Source of the DNA: Woronichinia sp035285405
GTDB lineage: Bacteria; Cyanobacteriota; Cyanobacteriia; Cyanobacteriales; Microcystaceae
Direction of reading: 5' to 3'
NCBI GenBank assembly: GCA_035285405.1
Contig: JAYKJI010000366.1
Span: forward strand, 5,989 to 69,988
DNA: 64,000 nt
A program made the position numbers and the translations under genes. Below are positions 27,221 through 36,085 of the stretch, in pieces. The notes below the pieces were generated by a model. It saw only the letters and a program-made list of their open reading frames with translations, made no database searches and was not told the DNA's origin. Numbering within the stretch: the stretch's first letter is position 1; every line of letters begins with the position of its first letter.

Positions 27221-27577
27221 TTAGGGAGTCACGGCCTCTGCTGCCCCGAAACCATCGCTCTCGCTACAAACTTCATAAAAATCGGTGACGGGAGGCTTGG
27301 CAAACAGAGGGTTCATTTGCTCTAAAATTGCTTGGTGAATTTTAGTTTGGTTGGCCTCCATATCTTCGATATTTTCCCAAATAATGACGGCAATCCCCTC
27401 ATCGGAATTGGGTTTCCGCAACAAAAAAGATCCCTGAAAACCCTTCGTATAGGTAGAGACAGCTTTTTCATAAAGTTCTTGGGCTTGTTCAAACCGTCCG
27501 AGTTTAAATTCGCCCATGGCCACGTAAGCGTATTTATGATTATGCTTTAAACAACCGTCAATAAAGTCAGTAGACAT
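27221..27577 (-). CDS. Hypothetical protein, possible dimeric alpha/beta barrel
   Basis: This 118-residue protein contains FKLGRFEQAQELYEKAVSTY, FQGSFLLRKPNSDEGIAVII and WENIEDMEANQTKIHQAIL. Alternating strands and helices with a Trp in IIWEN resemble the antibiotic-biosynthesis-monooxygenase (ABM)-type ferredoxin-like barrel. No catalytic residues stand out. It is between a TPR gene (convergent) and the sigma factor gene (same strand, about 110 nt away). Function unknown. Confidence 0.6.
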   Translation of the reverse strand: MSTDFIDGCLKHNHKYAYVAMGEFKLGRFEQAQELYEKAVSTYTKGFQGSFLLRKPNSDEGIAVIIWENIEDMEANQTKIHQAILEQMNPLFAKPPVTDFYEVCSESDGFGAAEAVTP

Positions 27578-27689
27578 CTATAAAACTCCTGAACAAGTCC
27601 TGAAAGATTAATGAGTGGCCTGATCCATCAAAAACACTTGCTTATAATGGATTGGCCCTACAAAAAGTTTAATCTTTCCCGTGAGAGAC

Positions 27690-28676
27690 TTAACTAGCCG
27701 CAATATATTCTTCCATATTGGAACGACGACGACGTAGTTGGGCCAGGGCCTGATGTTCTAATTGACGTACCCGCTCCCGACTAATATTGAGGCGTTGCCC
27801 GATTTTAGCCAGGGATAACTCCTTACCATCTTCTAAACCAAAGCGAAGGGTCAGGACAGCTTGTTGTTGGGGGGTTAATTCCGCAATCATACTATGGAGA
27901 TCCTGGCGCATTAACTCCTGGGTGATGTATAGATCGGGGGAAATACCATCATCTTCCAACAGTTCGGAGAGTTCTGTGTCCTGATTGTCTCCTACCCGCA
28001 CATCTAGGGAAATCGGTTGACGCGCAATGCTGAGATACTCCCGAATTTGTCCAGGCTCAAGCTCTAGCACATCGGCAATTTCGCTGGGAGTGGCACTGCG
28101 GCCCAGACGTTGGGCTAATTCCCGTTGGGTTTTTTTAATTTTATTAAGTTTTTCGGTAATGTGAATGGGTAAACGGATGGTTCGGCCCTGTTGCGCGATC
28201 GCCCTGGTAATGGCCTGACGAATCCACCAGTAGGCATAGGTCGAAAATTTATACCCCTTGGTCGGATCAAATTTTTCTACGCCCCGTTCCAAACCCAGGC
28301 TGCCTTCCTGAATGAGATCCAAAAATTCCATATTGCGCTTTTGATACTTCTTGGCGATCGCTACCACCAGACGTAAATTCGCCTCAATCATTTTTTGTTT
28401 GGCCCGATTGCCCTGGATCAGCAAACGATTTAACTCCTCTTGACTGAGACTAACGGACTCAAGCCATTCCTCATTACTCGGTTCTCGGCCTAAGGTTTGA
28501 GCAAGCATCTCTTTTTGTTCCAGAAGAATCATCATCTTCTGCACTTGTTTGCCGTAGATAATCTCTTGTTCATGGGTGAGTAACGGAACCCGACCAATTT
28601 CATGCAGATAAGTCCGCACCATATCCGCCGAGTAAGAAGGTTGTTTTGTCATGGTGTTGAGGTTAGCGGTGGGCAT
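27690..28676 (-). CDS. Group 2 sigma-70 family RNA polymerase sigma factor (SigB/SigD type)
   Basis: This 328-residue factor has region 1.2 (VRTYLHEIGRVPLLTHEQE), a full region 2 (IEANLRLVVAIAKKYQKR, FLDLIQEGSLGLERGVEKFD, FSTYAYWWIRQAITRAI), region 3 and a region 4 helix-turn-helix (LNISRERVRQLEHQALAQLR). It lacks the long acidic region 1.1 of the primary SigA. It therefore fits the cyanobacterial group 2 factors used in stress and light/dark responses; which paralogue is not certain. AAGGAG lies about 11 nt before the ATG. Confidence 0.92.
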   Translation of the reverse strand: MPTANLNTMTKQPSYSADMVRTYLHEIGRVPLLTHEQEIIYGKQVQKMMILLEQKEMLAQTLGREPSNEEWLESVSLSQEELNRLLIQGNRAKQKMIEANLRLVVAIAKKYQKRNMEFLDLIQEGSLGLERGVEKFDPTKGYKFSTYAYWWIRQAITRAIAQQGRTIRLPIHITEKLNKIKKTQRELAQRLGRSATPSEIADVLELEPGQIREYLSIARQPISLDVRVGDNQDTELSELLEDDGISPDLYITQELMRQDLHSMIAELTPQQQAVLTLRFGLEDGKELSLAKIGQRLNISRERVRQLEHQALAQLRRRRSNMEEYIAAS

Positions 28677-28896
28677 TGCGGCATTAACTCCTTAAAAACC
28701 AACAGAAGATCTGCTTTGTTGCTATTCCTATCTTTCCCAGAATGAGATTAAACATCTACAACCCGGATTAAAATAAGAACGAAGTCGGTATGACTTTGAT
28801 TTATCTCCATCATAGATCATCGGGAGCATGATTATAGAGATCAAGTTTTTAGACGTTATCTTTGGGGGTGGGGTTCAAGGGCGATCAGTAGGGAGA

Positions 28897-29490
28897 TCAC
28901 ACCAATTCTCTGCGTCCTTCTAAAGCTCTAGCCAGAGTCACTTCATCGGCATATTCCAGATCGCCCCCCATCGGTAAACCGAACGCAATACGAGTGACCT
29001 TAGTAAAAGGTTTAAGTAATTGGCCAACGTAAAGAGTGGTTGTTTCTCCTTCCACACTGGGCGCGATCGCTAAAATCACTTCCCCAATGCCCTCTCGACT
29101 GACCCGTTTGACCAAGGCTTGGATCGATAATTGTTCTGGCCCGATACCATCCATGGGCGAAATGACTCCTCCTAAAACATGGTACTTGCCGCTATATTCG
29201 CGGGTTTTCTCCAGCGCAATAACATCCCTAGAATCTGCCACCACACAAAGCATTTGGCCGTTACGGTTTGGGTTACGGCAAATTTCGCAGACAGATTCGG
29301 CGGAGAGATGGAAACAGACCTGACAGAGACCCACCTGTTTTTTGGCATCTAGAATTGCCTGGGTCAGCATTTGGATATCTTTTTCAGGACGTTTGAGGAG
29401 ATGGAGAGCAAGTCTTTGGGCTGACTTGGGGCCAACTCCAGGGAGACGTTGAAGTTGTTCAATCAAACGAGCAAGGGGAGGGGTATAAAT
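28897..29490 (-). CDS. recR: Recombination mediator RecR, apparent AUU start
   Basis: RecR works with RecF/RecO to load RecA at gapped DNA. Visible features are the helix-hairpin-helix LPGVGPKSAQRLALHLL, a four-Cys zinc finger (CQVCFH...CEICRNPNRNG) and the Toprim segment LCVVADSRDVIALE. The usual family N-terminus YTPPLARLIEQL is encoded in frame, but no ATG or GTG precedes it. An ATT at 29488-29490 stands 8 nt after a perfect AGGAG, which predicts 197 residues. The only alternative is TTG 29464-29466, which would cut into the conserved N-terminus. Confidence 0.9.
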   Translation of the reverse strand: MYTPPLARLIEQLQRLPGVGPKSAQRLALHLLKRPEKDIQMLTQAILDAKKQVGLCQVCFHLSAESVCEICRNPNRNGQMLCVVADSRDVIALEKTREYSGKYHVLGGVISPMDGIGPEQLSIQALVKRVSREGIGEVILAIAPSVEGETTTLYVGQLLKPFTKVTRIAFGLPMGGDLEYADEVTLARALEGRRELV

Positions 29491-29498
29491 AGTTAAAG

Positions 29499-29503
29499 CT
29501 CCT
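29499..29503 (-). promoter_or_regulatory. Ribosome binding site that decides the recR start
   Basis: On the minus strand AGGAG occupies 29503-29499 and is followed by 8 nt and then ATT. This is ideal Shine-Dalgarno spacing, and an in-frame stop at 29506-29508 excludes longer versions. The TTG start would lie 32 nt away, too far for this site. Confidence 0.65.
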
Positions 29504-29588
29504 GATCATGAAGGCTTTAAAAGGGGGAATTTTATTGTAGTCCGACTCGCTAGGATTTACGATATGATGGGGGCAGTTTTTTCTCTGG

Positions 29589-29927
29589 TTAGTCCTGATT
29601 GACTTCCTCATGCTCCAAACTCCAATCGTGTAGGGCGTAGATGAGCGGCTCTAAACTTTTACCGAGGTCAGTCAGGGAATATTCAACTTTGGGTGGGATC
29701 TCTGCATAGACAACTCGCTGGAGTAGTTGATCTTGTTCTAGTTCTCGTAATTGTTGAGTCAAGACTTTTTGGGTGATGGGAGAGAGAGACTTTTGCAATT
29801 CGCCAAAACGCTTTACGCCAGTAAATAATTGACGCAAAATTAGTAGTTTCCAACGGCCACCAATCATTTTTAAAACATTTTCCGCCGGACAGGGTAATGC
29901 GCTGAGAGGAAGGCGATCGCGTTGCAT
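29589..29927 (-). CDS. HxlR family transcriptional regulator
   Basis: This 112-residue winged-helix protein has CPAENVLKMIGGRWKLLILR (about 13-32), the HxlR signature with its conserved N-terminal Cys. It goes on with RFGELQKSLSPITQKVLTQQ as recognition helix region and SLTDLGKSLEPLI as wing/dimer end. HxlR proteins often sense oxidative or electrophile stress through that Cys. It is divergent from the pirin gene with 144 nt between, so it probably controls that gene and itself. Confidence 0.9.
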   Translation of the reverse strand: MQRDRLPLSALPCPAENVLKMIGGRWKLLILRQLFTGVKRFGELQKSLSPITQKVLTQQLRELEQDQLLQRVVYAEIPPKVEYSLTDLGKSLEPLIYALHDWSLEHEEVNQD

Positions 29928-30071
29928 GGTGCTTGAATACAGTCAGTATCCTTGAGGGAACTTAGCCACTTTTGGGTATCCTCTTCCAACTTTAACAATA
30001 ATTTTGTTACTTTAAATCTATTCAGAAACAACGAACTTCATCTCAATCCTCACCTCAATACGGAGAGAATT

Positions 30072-30770
30072 ATGCTACAGCATCGCAAAAGTCAAGAACG
30101 AGGTTATGCTAATCATGGTTGGTTAAAAAGCTATCATACCTTTGCCTTTGCGGACTATTATGATCCTAATTTTCTGGGTTTTAGAAGTTTACGGGTCATT
30201 AACGAAGATTTTGTCCAGGCTGGAGCAGGTTTTCCGACCCATGGTCATCGAGATATGGAAATTATTACCTATGTTCTAGAAGGACAATTAGAACATAAGG
30301 ATGATTTGGGCAATGGTTCGGTGATTCAGCATGGCAAAATTCAACGCATGACCGCCGGTACAGGGATCAGACATAGTGAATTTAATCCTTCTGCCCAGGA
30401 ACTAGTGCATCTTCTACAAATTTGGATTTTACCGAATCAGACGGACTTAACCCCTAGTTATGAGGAAAAGGAAATTGATCTTAGTCCTTCCATCGGTTGT
30501 TTTCAGGCGATCGCTACTAGTGATGGTCGAGATCAAACCATTACGGTGCATCAGGATATGAGTTTATCAACCGCTCAACTAAAAGCAGGAACCAATCTGC
30601 AACACCCCTTTGATCCCCAGCGTTATGGTTGGTTACAAGTGGCGAAGGGAAATCTGTTGTTAAATGGTTTAAGTCTAGAAACAGGGGACGGAGTTGCTAT
30701 TAGCCAAGAATCGTTACTAGATCTGACGGCTGACACTGATAGTGAACTATTATTATTTGATCTGGCATAA
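30072..30770 (+). CDS. Pirin family protein
   Basis: This 232-residue bicupin begins MLQHRKSQERGYANHGWLKS and has HTFAFADYYDP and GAGFPTHGHRDMEIITYVLE, where the HGHR...E cluster with later HSEFNP supplies the metal ligands. Pirins of this class can act as quercetinase-like dioxygenases or redox sensors. The frame is open to 29952, but GGAGAG at 30062-30067 before ATG 30072 and the family N-terminus fix the start. The divergent HxlR gene is its likely regulator. Confidence 0.9.
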   Translation: MLQHRKSQERGYANHGWLKSYHTFAFADYYDPNFLGFRSLRVINEDFVQAGAGFPTHGHRDMEIITYVLEGQLEHKDDLGNGSVIQHGKIQRMTAGTGIRHSEFNPSAQELVHLLQIWILPNQTDLTPSYEEKEIDLSPSIGCFQAIATSDGRDQTITVHQDMSLSTAQLKAGTNLQHPFDPQRYGWLQVAKGNLLLNGLSLETGDGVAISQESLLDLTADTDSELLLFDLA

Positions 30771-30794
30771 TTGACTTTGCTATCAATGGAGCAT

Positions 30795-30818
30795 AGGTGA
30801 GCAAGACTCACCTTTTTT
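30795..30818 (+). terminator. Rho-independent terminator of the pirin gene
   Basis: AGGTGAG (30795-30801) and CTCACCT (30807-30813) form a perfect 7-bp stem with a 5-nt loop, followed by T-run 30813-30818. It starts 25 nt after the pirin stop codon and faces the convergent 30908 gene. Confidence 0.85.
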
Positions 30819-30907
30819 GAAGTGTTGTCTGAAACTTCTGAGACTTCCATTTATCTCGGTATGACTTATCTGATGTTACGACAATTGGCCTAAACGCACT
30901 CTCTTAA

Positions 30908-32122
30908 TTAGAGCTTAAGCTCAATTTCCCGTTTACTAAAAGGTAAATCCTGATTAATTGCCTCAATTTCAGCCTGTTCAAGTTGATTAATTTCGTCAAT
31001 ATAGTATTGTAAAATCTGGGTCATCTTGGGATGATAGAAACGATGCAAACTATAATTAGGAGTAGCAGGAAAACCTCGCCGCCGTTTATGTTGCCCGCCC
31101 GCCCCAGGATCAAAAAGAGTTATCCCTTGTTGAATGGCCCAATCAATAGGTTGATAATAACAAGCTTCAAAATGAAGACAGTCGTACTCCTGTAAGCTGC
31201 CCCAATAACGACCATAAAGATTTTCTCCCTTGCGTAAACAGAAAGAAAGGCCAACAGGATGTTCATTTTCAACCTGATCAAAGGCATCATTGTAGGCGGC
31301 AATCAGAACAACGCGATCGCGGTATTTAGGATAAAGTTGTTCAAAAAATCTCCTTGTTAAATATTTACTACCCCAATAAAACTTGTCACAAGTACTACTA
31401 TAAAACCGATAAATCAGGGGATAAAGATGATGAGGCACTTCTTCCCCAGCAAATACCTTAATATTTAATCCGGCTTTAACGACAGATTTTCGCTCTCGTT
31501 TAATATTACGGCGTTGATTTGCATTAAAAATAGACAAATAATCTTCAAATTGCTCAAAACCTTGATTTTTCCAAATATAGCTATGGTGTAACCAATGGGA
31601 AAAACCTAAATGAGCCATCACTTTTCGCCATTCAGGATCAACAAAGAGAAAGTTACAACCCGATAAACCCTGGCGATCGCAGAAATGATCAATGGCGGAT
31701 ACCATCTGCTGCGTAATTTCCCACTCATCCTCATCAGGTGCGATCAGAAAACGATAACCCTCGGCGGGGGTAAAGGGAGCCATTCCCAATAACTTAGGAT
31801 AGTAACGAATGCCTAAACGATGACCCAGATCAGCCCACTGATGATCAAAAACAAATTCACCGTAGCTGTGACCCTTAACATAAAGAGCCGCCGCACCGAC
31901 CAATTCTTTATTTTTCCAAATGGTTAAATGAGAAGGTTGCCAACCCGTTTTGGCCGTAGCACTACCGGAGGTTTCTAGGTTATTTAACCATTCCCATTCT
32001 AAAAAAGGCGTTTTGAGGGGTAATGCTAAAGCATCCCAAGCGGATTGGGGAATATCTGCAATTCTTTGATGCCAAGTAACCGAGTAGGGGGAAGAATGGG
32101 ATTTGAACTGGGATTTGAACAT
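30908..32122 (-). CDS. FemAB-like/GNAT N-acyltransferase (DUF482, PF04339 type)
   Basis: This protein of about 404 residues has two tandem GNAT-like halves. Family segments are AWDALALPLKTPFLEWEWL near the N-terminus, LFVDPEWRKVMAHLGFSHWL, NQRRNIKRERKSVVKAGL, and CLHFEACYYQPIDWAIQQGI with FDPGAGGQHKRRRGF. It probably transfers an acyl or aminoacyl group, but the acceptor is unknown. The frame extends 15 codons further; MFKSQFKS at 32122 is the likelier start. Confidence 0.83.
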   Translation of the reverse strand: MFKSQFKSHSSPYSVTWHQRIADIPQSAWDALALPLKTPFLEWEWLNNLETSGSATAKTGWQPSHLTIWKNKELVGAAALYVKGHSYGEFVFDHQWADLGHRLGIRYYPKLLGMAPFTPAEGYRFLIAPDEDEWEITQQMVSAIDHFCDRQGLSGCNFLFVDPEWRKVMAHLGFSHWLHHSYIWKNQGFEQFEDYLSIFNANQRRNIKRERKSVVKAGLNIKVFAGEEVPHHLYPLIYRFYSSTCDKFYWGSKYLTRRFFEQLYPKYRDRVVLIAAYNDAFDQVENEHPVGLSFCLRKGENLYGRYWGSLQEYDCLHFEACYYQPIDWAIQQGITLFDPGAGGQHKRRRGFPATPNYSLHRFYHPKMTQILQYYIDEINQLEQAEIEAINQDLPFSKREIELKL

Positions 32123-32468
32123 GGCAAGGGTAAGCAAAATTCGGTTTTTTATAGCGTACCGTAACACGTTTTAATGACAAGTGTCGTGAAGAAAACGGTC
32201 TTGCTCAAGCGTTTTAACCCCTAAAAGTGGCAAAGATTTCGCATGGGATCATCATAAACTGTCCGCCCTGATCGCTAAGAGCATTACTATGAGGGGTTTA
32301 GAGTCCGGAGAAAAATTGATCATTGTCAGTCAAGGGAGTAAACTGCTTACCCAGTCATCACCAAAATTTGTAACAAAGTCAAGAACCATTCGATATCATT
32401 GAGGGGAGATTGTCGCCAATATCTCTATTGATGTTCAGATTAATTGTACTGTAACTTGGAAGAAAGCC
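32123..32468. other. Intergenic region between divergent genes
   Basis: This 346-nt gap between the divergent 30908 and clpS genes must hold both promoters. A GGAAG box sits just before the clpS start. I see no ORF with family features, no hairpin with a T-run and no RNA gene. Confidence 0.5.
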
Positions 32469-32762
32469 GTGTCCACAGAAGTCCTAGAAAAGCGTTCCAC
32501 CATCTCTGAAACCATCCGTAAACCGGCCCCTCGCTATAAGGTTCTCCTGCATAATGACGACTTTAATTCGATGGAATATGTCGTTCAAACCCTAATACAA
32601 ACAGTTGCAGGACTCACTCAACCCCAGGCCGTCGATATTATGATGGAAGCCCATACTAACGGTCTGGCCCTGGTGATTACTTGTGCCTTAGAACATGCTG
32701 AATTTTATTGTGAAACTCTCAACCATCATGGATTGATTAGCACCATTGAGCCAGATGAATAG
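32469..32762 (+). CDS. clpS: ATP-dependent Clp protease adaptor ClpS
   Basis: This 97-residue adaptor has a flexible N-terminal arm then PRYKVLLHNDDFNSMEYVVQ (about 21-40), the diagnostic ClpS block with N-end-degron pocket residues. It continues with MMEAHTNGLALVITCALEHAEFY. It delivers proteins with destabilising N-terminal residues to ClpCP. The start is GTG 32469, preceded by GGAAG. It is monocistronic as far as can be seen. Confidence 0.93.
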   Translation: MSTEVLEKRSTISETIRKPAPRYKVLLHNDDFNSMEYVVQTLIQTVAGLTQPQAVDIMMEAHTNGLALVITCALEHAEFYCETLNHHGLISTIEPDE

Positions 32763-32828
32763 ATGAATAATAAGTAAACAAACAGCGATCGCCCGATAGG
32801 TTCCTGATTATTAGCGCAAAATATTGAA

Positions 32829-33269
32829 CTAAGATAGTGCAAATAAATCTAGCGGAAAATAACCATAGGTTCCAGCCAAAGTCTGATCTTCAGATTGACA
32901 GGCAATTAAAACACCGCGATAGGTTCCTTCATAGCGATCGCTGTAGTGACTCATTTTTTGGGTATTAAATTTTAAATAAATCGGTTCATGCTCTTTTGAT
33001 TCAGAAAAGATAGAGGAATCTAACTGACCCGTGTAACCTAAAGCAGCAAGATACTGATTTAAAGTCGTAATGGCCACCTCCAGACGATCAGCACAAATGC
33101 CGAGATTTTCGTATTCCGATGCTTGACAAACCTGAATGATGGCTTGTTGTAATGCCTCTTTTTCAGTCGTTGAAGCGGGAACTTTGACCGTTAAACAACT
33201 ATAGCTTTTCAATAGAGCTAGATCTTGGGATAGGGAATTCACGACCGTGGAAGGGGTTAAGTCTGGCAT
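32829..33269 (-). CDS. DUF1824-like conserved cyanobacterial protein
   Basis: This 146-residue protein has an N-terminal helical half (LLKSYSCLTVKVPASTTEKE, ASEYENLGICADRLEVAI) and a beta-rich C-terminal half (PIYLKFNTQKMSHYSDRYEG, GVLIACQSEDQTLAGTYGYF). The pattern fits DUF1824, a family confined to cyanobacteria and plastids, but that is from memory only. No catalytic motif is visible. Function unknown. Confidence 0.7.
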   Translation of the reverse strand: MPDLTPSTVVNSLSQDLALLKSYSCLTVKVPASTTEKEALQQAIIQVCQASEYENLGICADRLEVAITTLNQYLAALGYTGQLDSSIFSESKEHEPIYLKFNTQKMSHYSDRYEGTYRGVLIACQSEDQTLAGTYGYFPLDLFALS

Positions 33270-33394
33270 AATGACGAATAGCAGTTAACAAAGAAAAAAA
33301 TTATCCTACAAAACTCTCATCCAGCCTATCAGAGAATGAGTTATTCTAGTTCTGCATAAGTTGAGAGCTAACAGAGAATAGAGGTTTGAGCCTT

Positions 33395-33490
33395 TTAAAA
33401 CGATCTAAACATTTTTTTCATAGACTTTTGAGGAGCAGCAAAAACACCAGTTAATTCAGAATTAGTCATTTGTAGTAATTCACGATTCAT
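33395..33490 (-). CDS. Possible 31-residue small protein
   Basis: An ATG at 33490 gives 31 residues beginning MNRELLQMTNSELTGVF and ending KKMFRSF. AGGA lies only 1 nt before the ATG; the internal Met8 is an alternative. The composition (amphipathic start, basic end) is protein-like. It stands alone in the 264-nt gap between nagA and the DUF1824-like gene. Conservation in relatives would decide; at present this is only a candidate. Confidence 0.35.
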   Translation of the reverse strand: MNRELLQMTNSELTGVFAAPQKSMKKMFRSF

Positions 33491-33533
33491 ATCCTATTGA
33501 TAGATAAAATTTTTGCTCTCAAAATTCTACGTG

Positions 33534-34700
33534 CTAGGTCAAACGTTGCCAGGTCAATGAAGTATTATCCTTTTCCCATTGCCATCGCAGTAAATGAGCC
33601 GGTTCACGTATAGCGAGATTGGCTAAATTTAGGGCTTGTCGCGGAGCGTTAGTGGCCAAGGCGATCGCGGTTTCTGGAGAGCAAAGTTGCCATTGAACAA
33701 GATTTTTTGTGCCAACCAGTAACGGTAAGGTGGTTCCCGATAAAGTGCCATCGAGTAATTTTGCAGTACCTCCTTGAACTTCGATTTGGCGATCATCCCA
33801 GGAATAAAGACCAGACGGTAAGCCCAAAGGAGCTAAGGCATCACTAACCAAAAAAACTCCCTGTTCATAGTTACTAGCCCGCAGTAAAATATCGATCATG
33901 CTTGGTGCAACGTGTTGGCCATCCGCAATCAGGCCACAATAGACTTGGGGATGACAAATCGCAGCCGCCAGTAATCCTGGTTGGCGATGATGAAGGGATG
34001 GCATCGCATTAAAGGCATGAGTCACCATTCTGGCCCCTAACTTAAAAGCTTGGTTTGCTTGGGCTTCCGTTGCCTGGGAATGGCCTAAACTAACCGTAAT
34101 ACCAAGGTCAGTAAGGTAGGGAATGAGGGAATTTGTCGGATCTAATTCGGGGGCAAGGGTGATAATTTTAATCAGATCCCCATCTTCTCCTAATACCCTT
34201 TTTAGGTTTTCTAGGGTCAGGGGCAGTAAAAATTGGGCGGAATGGGCCCCTCGTTTTTGATAATTTAAAAAAGGGCCTTCCAAATGAACTCCTAGAATTT
34301 TAGCCACTTTCTCTGTGGGATTATACTGCTCTAAATAATGCCGAATGACAGACAGCGATCGCCGAATTTTAGCGATAGAGGTGGTGACAATGGTTGGTGT
34401 AAAGGCATCCACACCTTGATGCCAAAGTAATTCACCAATTTGCTGTAAAAGTAGGAAATGAGAGTCTTCTAGCTCAGAAAAAGCCAACCCTAAAGCGCCA
34501 TTAATTTGAAGATCTACTCCACCTTGAGAAATCCAATCACCTTGAACATCTATTACCTGTTCTGATGTGGAACAGAAAGGCTGAGAATTTTGGGGCATAA
34601 TTCTATTAATACATCCCTGGGAATCGATTATGATTTGTTGTAAACCAGGGTAATTTTTTAAACGAGCATTGGTAATAACCACAGATTGAAGCATCGGCAA
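33534..34700 (-). CDS. nagA: N-acetylglucosamine-6-phosphate deacetylase
   Basis: This 388-residue amidohydrolase removes acetate from GlcNAc-6-phosphate. It has VQGDWISQGGVDLQINGALG, where VDLQINGA replaces the usual DxHxHG metal site in this clade, then LGVHLEGPFLNYQKRGAH (metal-binding Glu), SLGHSQATEAQANQAF and THAFNAMPSLHHRQPG, and VSDALAPLGL with the catalytic Asp. No nagB is visible nearby. It may work in amino-sugar salvage from peptidoglycan. Confidence 0.88.
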   Translation of the reverse strand: MPMLQSVVITNARLKNYPGLQQIIIDSQGCINRIMPQNSQPFCSTSEQVIDVQGDWISQGGVDLQINGALGLAFSELEDSHFLLLQQIGELLWHQGVDAFTPTIVTTSIAKIRRSLSVIRHYLEQYNPTEKVAKILGVHLEGPFLNYQKRGAHSAQFLLPLTLENLKRVLGEDGDLIKIITLAPELDPTNSLIPYLTDLGITVSLGHSQATEAQANQAFKLGARMVTHAFNAMPSLHHRQPGLLAAAICHPQVYCGLIADGQHVAPSMIDILLRASNYEQGVFLVSDALAPLGLPSGLYSWDDRQIEVQGGTAKLLDGTLSGTTLPLLVGTKNLVQWQLCSPETAIALATNAPRQALNLANLAIREPAHLLRWQWEKDNTSLTWQRLT

Positions 34701-34810
34701 ATTCCCAAAATATCAAAATAAACAAAATTAATCAGGGGATACGAGGGGGAAAAGCAGGGATAATGAGTGAAATATCGTTATGGCTGTTAACTTAGGTTTC
34801 CTAAATTGTG

Positions 34811-36001
34811 ATGAACAAGCGATCGCTGCTGACTCGTATGGATGCTGTTCAATCTCCCGTCATTCCTCTTGTCGGAAAGTTGATTGCTGAAAATCCTGGC
34901 ACCATTTCTCTCGGACAGGGTATTGCTTTCTATCCCCCACCGCCCCAGATTTTAACGGCGATCGCTACTAGTTTTGAGGATGTTACTAACCATCAGTATA
35001 AATCGGTGCAAGGGCTTCCCACCTTACAAACCGCGATCGCTGCCAAGTTAGCCCAGGATAATCAGATCACCATTGAGGCAGGCCAGAATGCGATCATGGT
35101 AACGGCGGGGGCCAATATGGGTTTTCTGAATGCCATTTTAGCCATTACCTCACCAGGCGATGAAATCATTCTCAATACGCCCTACTACTTCAATCATGAA
35201 ATGGCCATTCGTATGGTGGGTTGTCAACCGATCTGTGTACCAACTGATCACCATTATCAACTCCAGGTGGGGGCGATCACCGCCGCCATTACCCCTAGAA
35301 CCCGTGCGATCGTCACTGTTTCTCCCAATAACCCCACTGGTGCGGTATATTCTGCCCAAGCCCTTCAGGAAATTAATCAACTTTGTCAGGGGCAAGGTCT
35401 CTATCACATCAGCGATGAAGCCTACGAATACTTTATCTACAACGGTGTTCAGCACTTTTCTCCTGCTTCTTTACCCCACAGCGCAGCCCATACCATTTCC
35501 CTATTCAGTTTGTCTAAGGCCTATGGCATGGCTGGCTGGCGAATGGGCTATATGGTTATCCCTCAGTCTTTACTGTTGGCAGTTCAGAAAATCCAGGATA
35601 CTAACTTGATCTGCCCTCCCGTCGTTTGTCAATATGCGGTGATCGCGGCTCTAGCGGTGGGTTCTACCTATTGCCAACAGTTTCTACCCGAAATTACCCA
35701 TAATCGGCACAGACTGCTCACTGCCCTAGGGAAAATTTCAGATCTTTGTGATTTGGTGATAACCGAGGGAGCTTTTTATAGTTTTATCAAAGTTCATCTC
35801 CCCTACCCCGATCTAGAAATCGTGCAAAGACTCATTCGAGAGCATCAGGTAGCCGTTTTACCCGGTTCAACCTTTGGCATGAAAGAAGGTTGCTATCTTC
35901 GTATTGCCTATGGAGCTTCACATCAAGAAAACATCACAATAGGAACAGAAAGATTAATACAAGGGTTACGGAGCTTGGGTCAGGCAAAAAAAAGCAACTG
36001 A
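34811..36001 (+). CDS. Class I/II PLP-dependent aminotransferase
   Basis: This protein of about 396 residues has the fold-type I pattern: NPGTISLGQGIAFYPPPPQI near the N-terminus, VTAGANMGFLNAILAI, VSPNNPTGAVYS, ISDEAYEYF and FSLSKAYGMAGWRMGY, in which SLSK holds the PLP Lys. It is close to aspartate/aromatic aminotransferases; the exact amino donor is not determined. ATG 34811 is taken over the adjacent GTG 34808. It is 84 nt before sqdX. Confidence 0.87.
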   Translation: MNKRSLLTRMDAVQSPVIPLVGKLIAENPGTISLGQGIAFYPPPPQILTAIATSFEDVTNHQYKSVQGLPTLQTAIAAKLAQDNQITIEAGQNAIMVTAGANMGFLNAILAITSPGDEIILNTPYYFNHEMAIRMVGCQPICVPTDHHYQLQVGAITAAITPRTRAIVTVSPNNPTGAVYSAQALQEINQLCQGQGLYHISDEAYEYFIYNGVQHFSPASLPHSAAHTISLFSLSKAYGMAGWRMGYMVIPQSLLLAVQKIQDTNLICPPVVCQYAVIAALAVGSTYCQQFLPEITHNRHRLLTALGKISDLCDLVITEGAFYSFIKVHLPYPDLEIVQRLIREHQVAVLPGSTFGMKEGCYLRIAYGASHQENITIGTERLIQGLRSLGQAKKSN

Positions 36002-36085
36002 TCGCTGCCAGCCTAAATTTGAGATCCGCAATTGTGATAACCTAATCTCAATTTTGGCAAAACTCACCCCGCCTCACCGATTTTT

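Noticed and set aside
29952..30071. N-terminal extension of the pirin frame
   Set aside because: The extension has no family similarity, while a GGAGAG box and the conserved MLQHRKSQ start lie at 30072.
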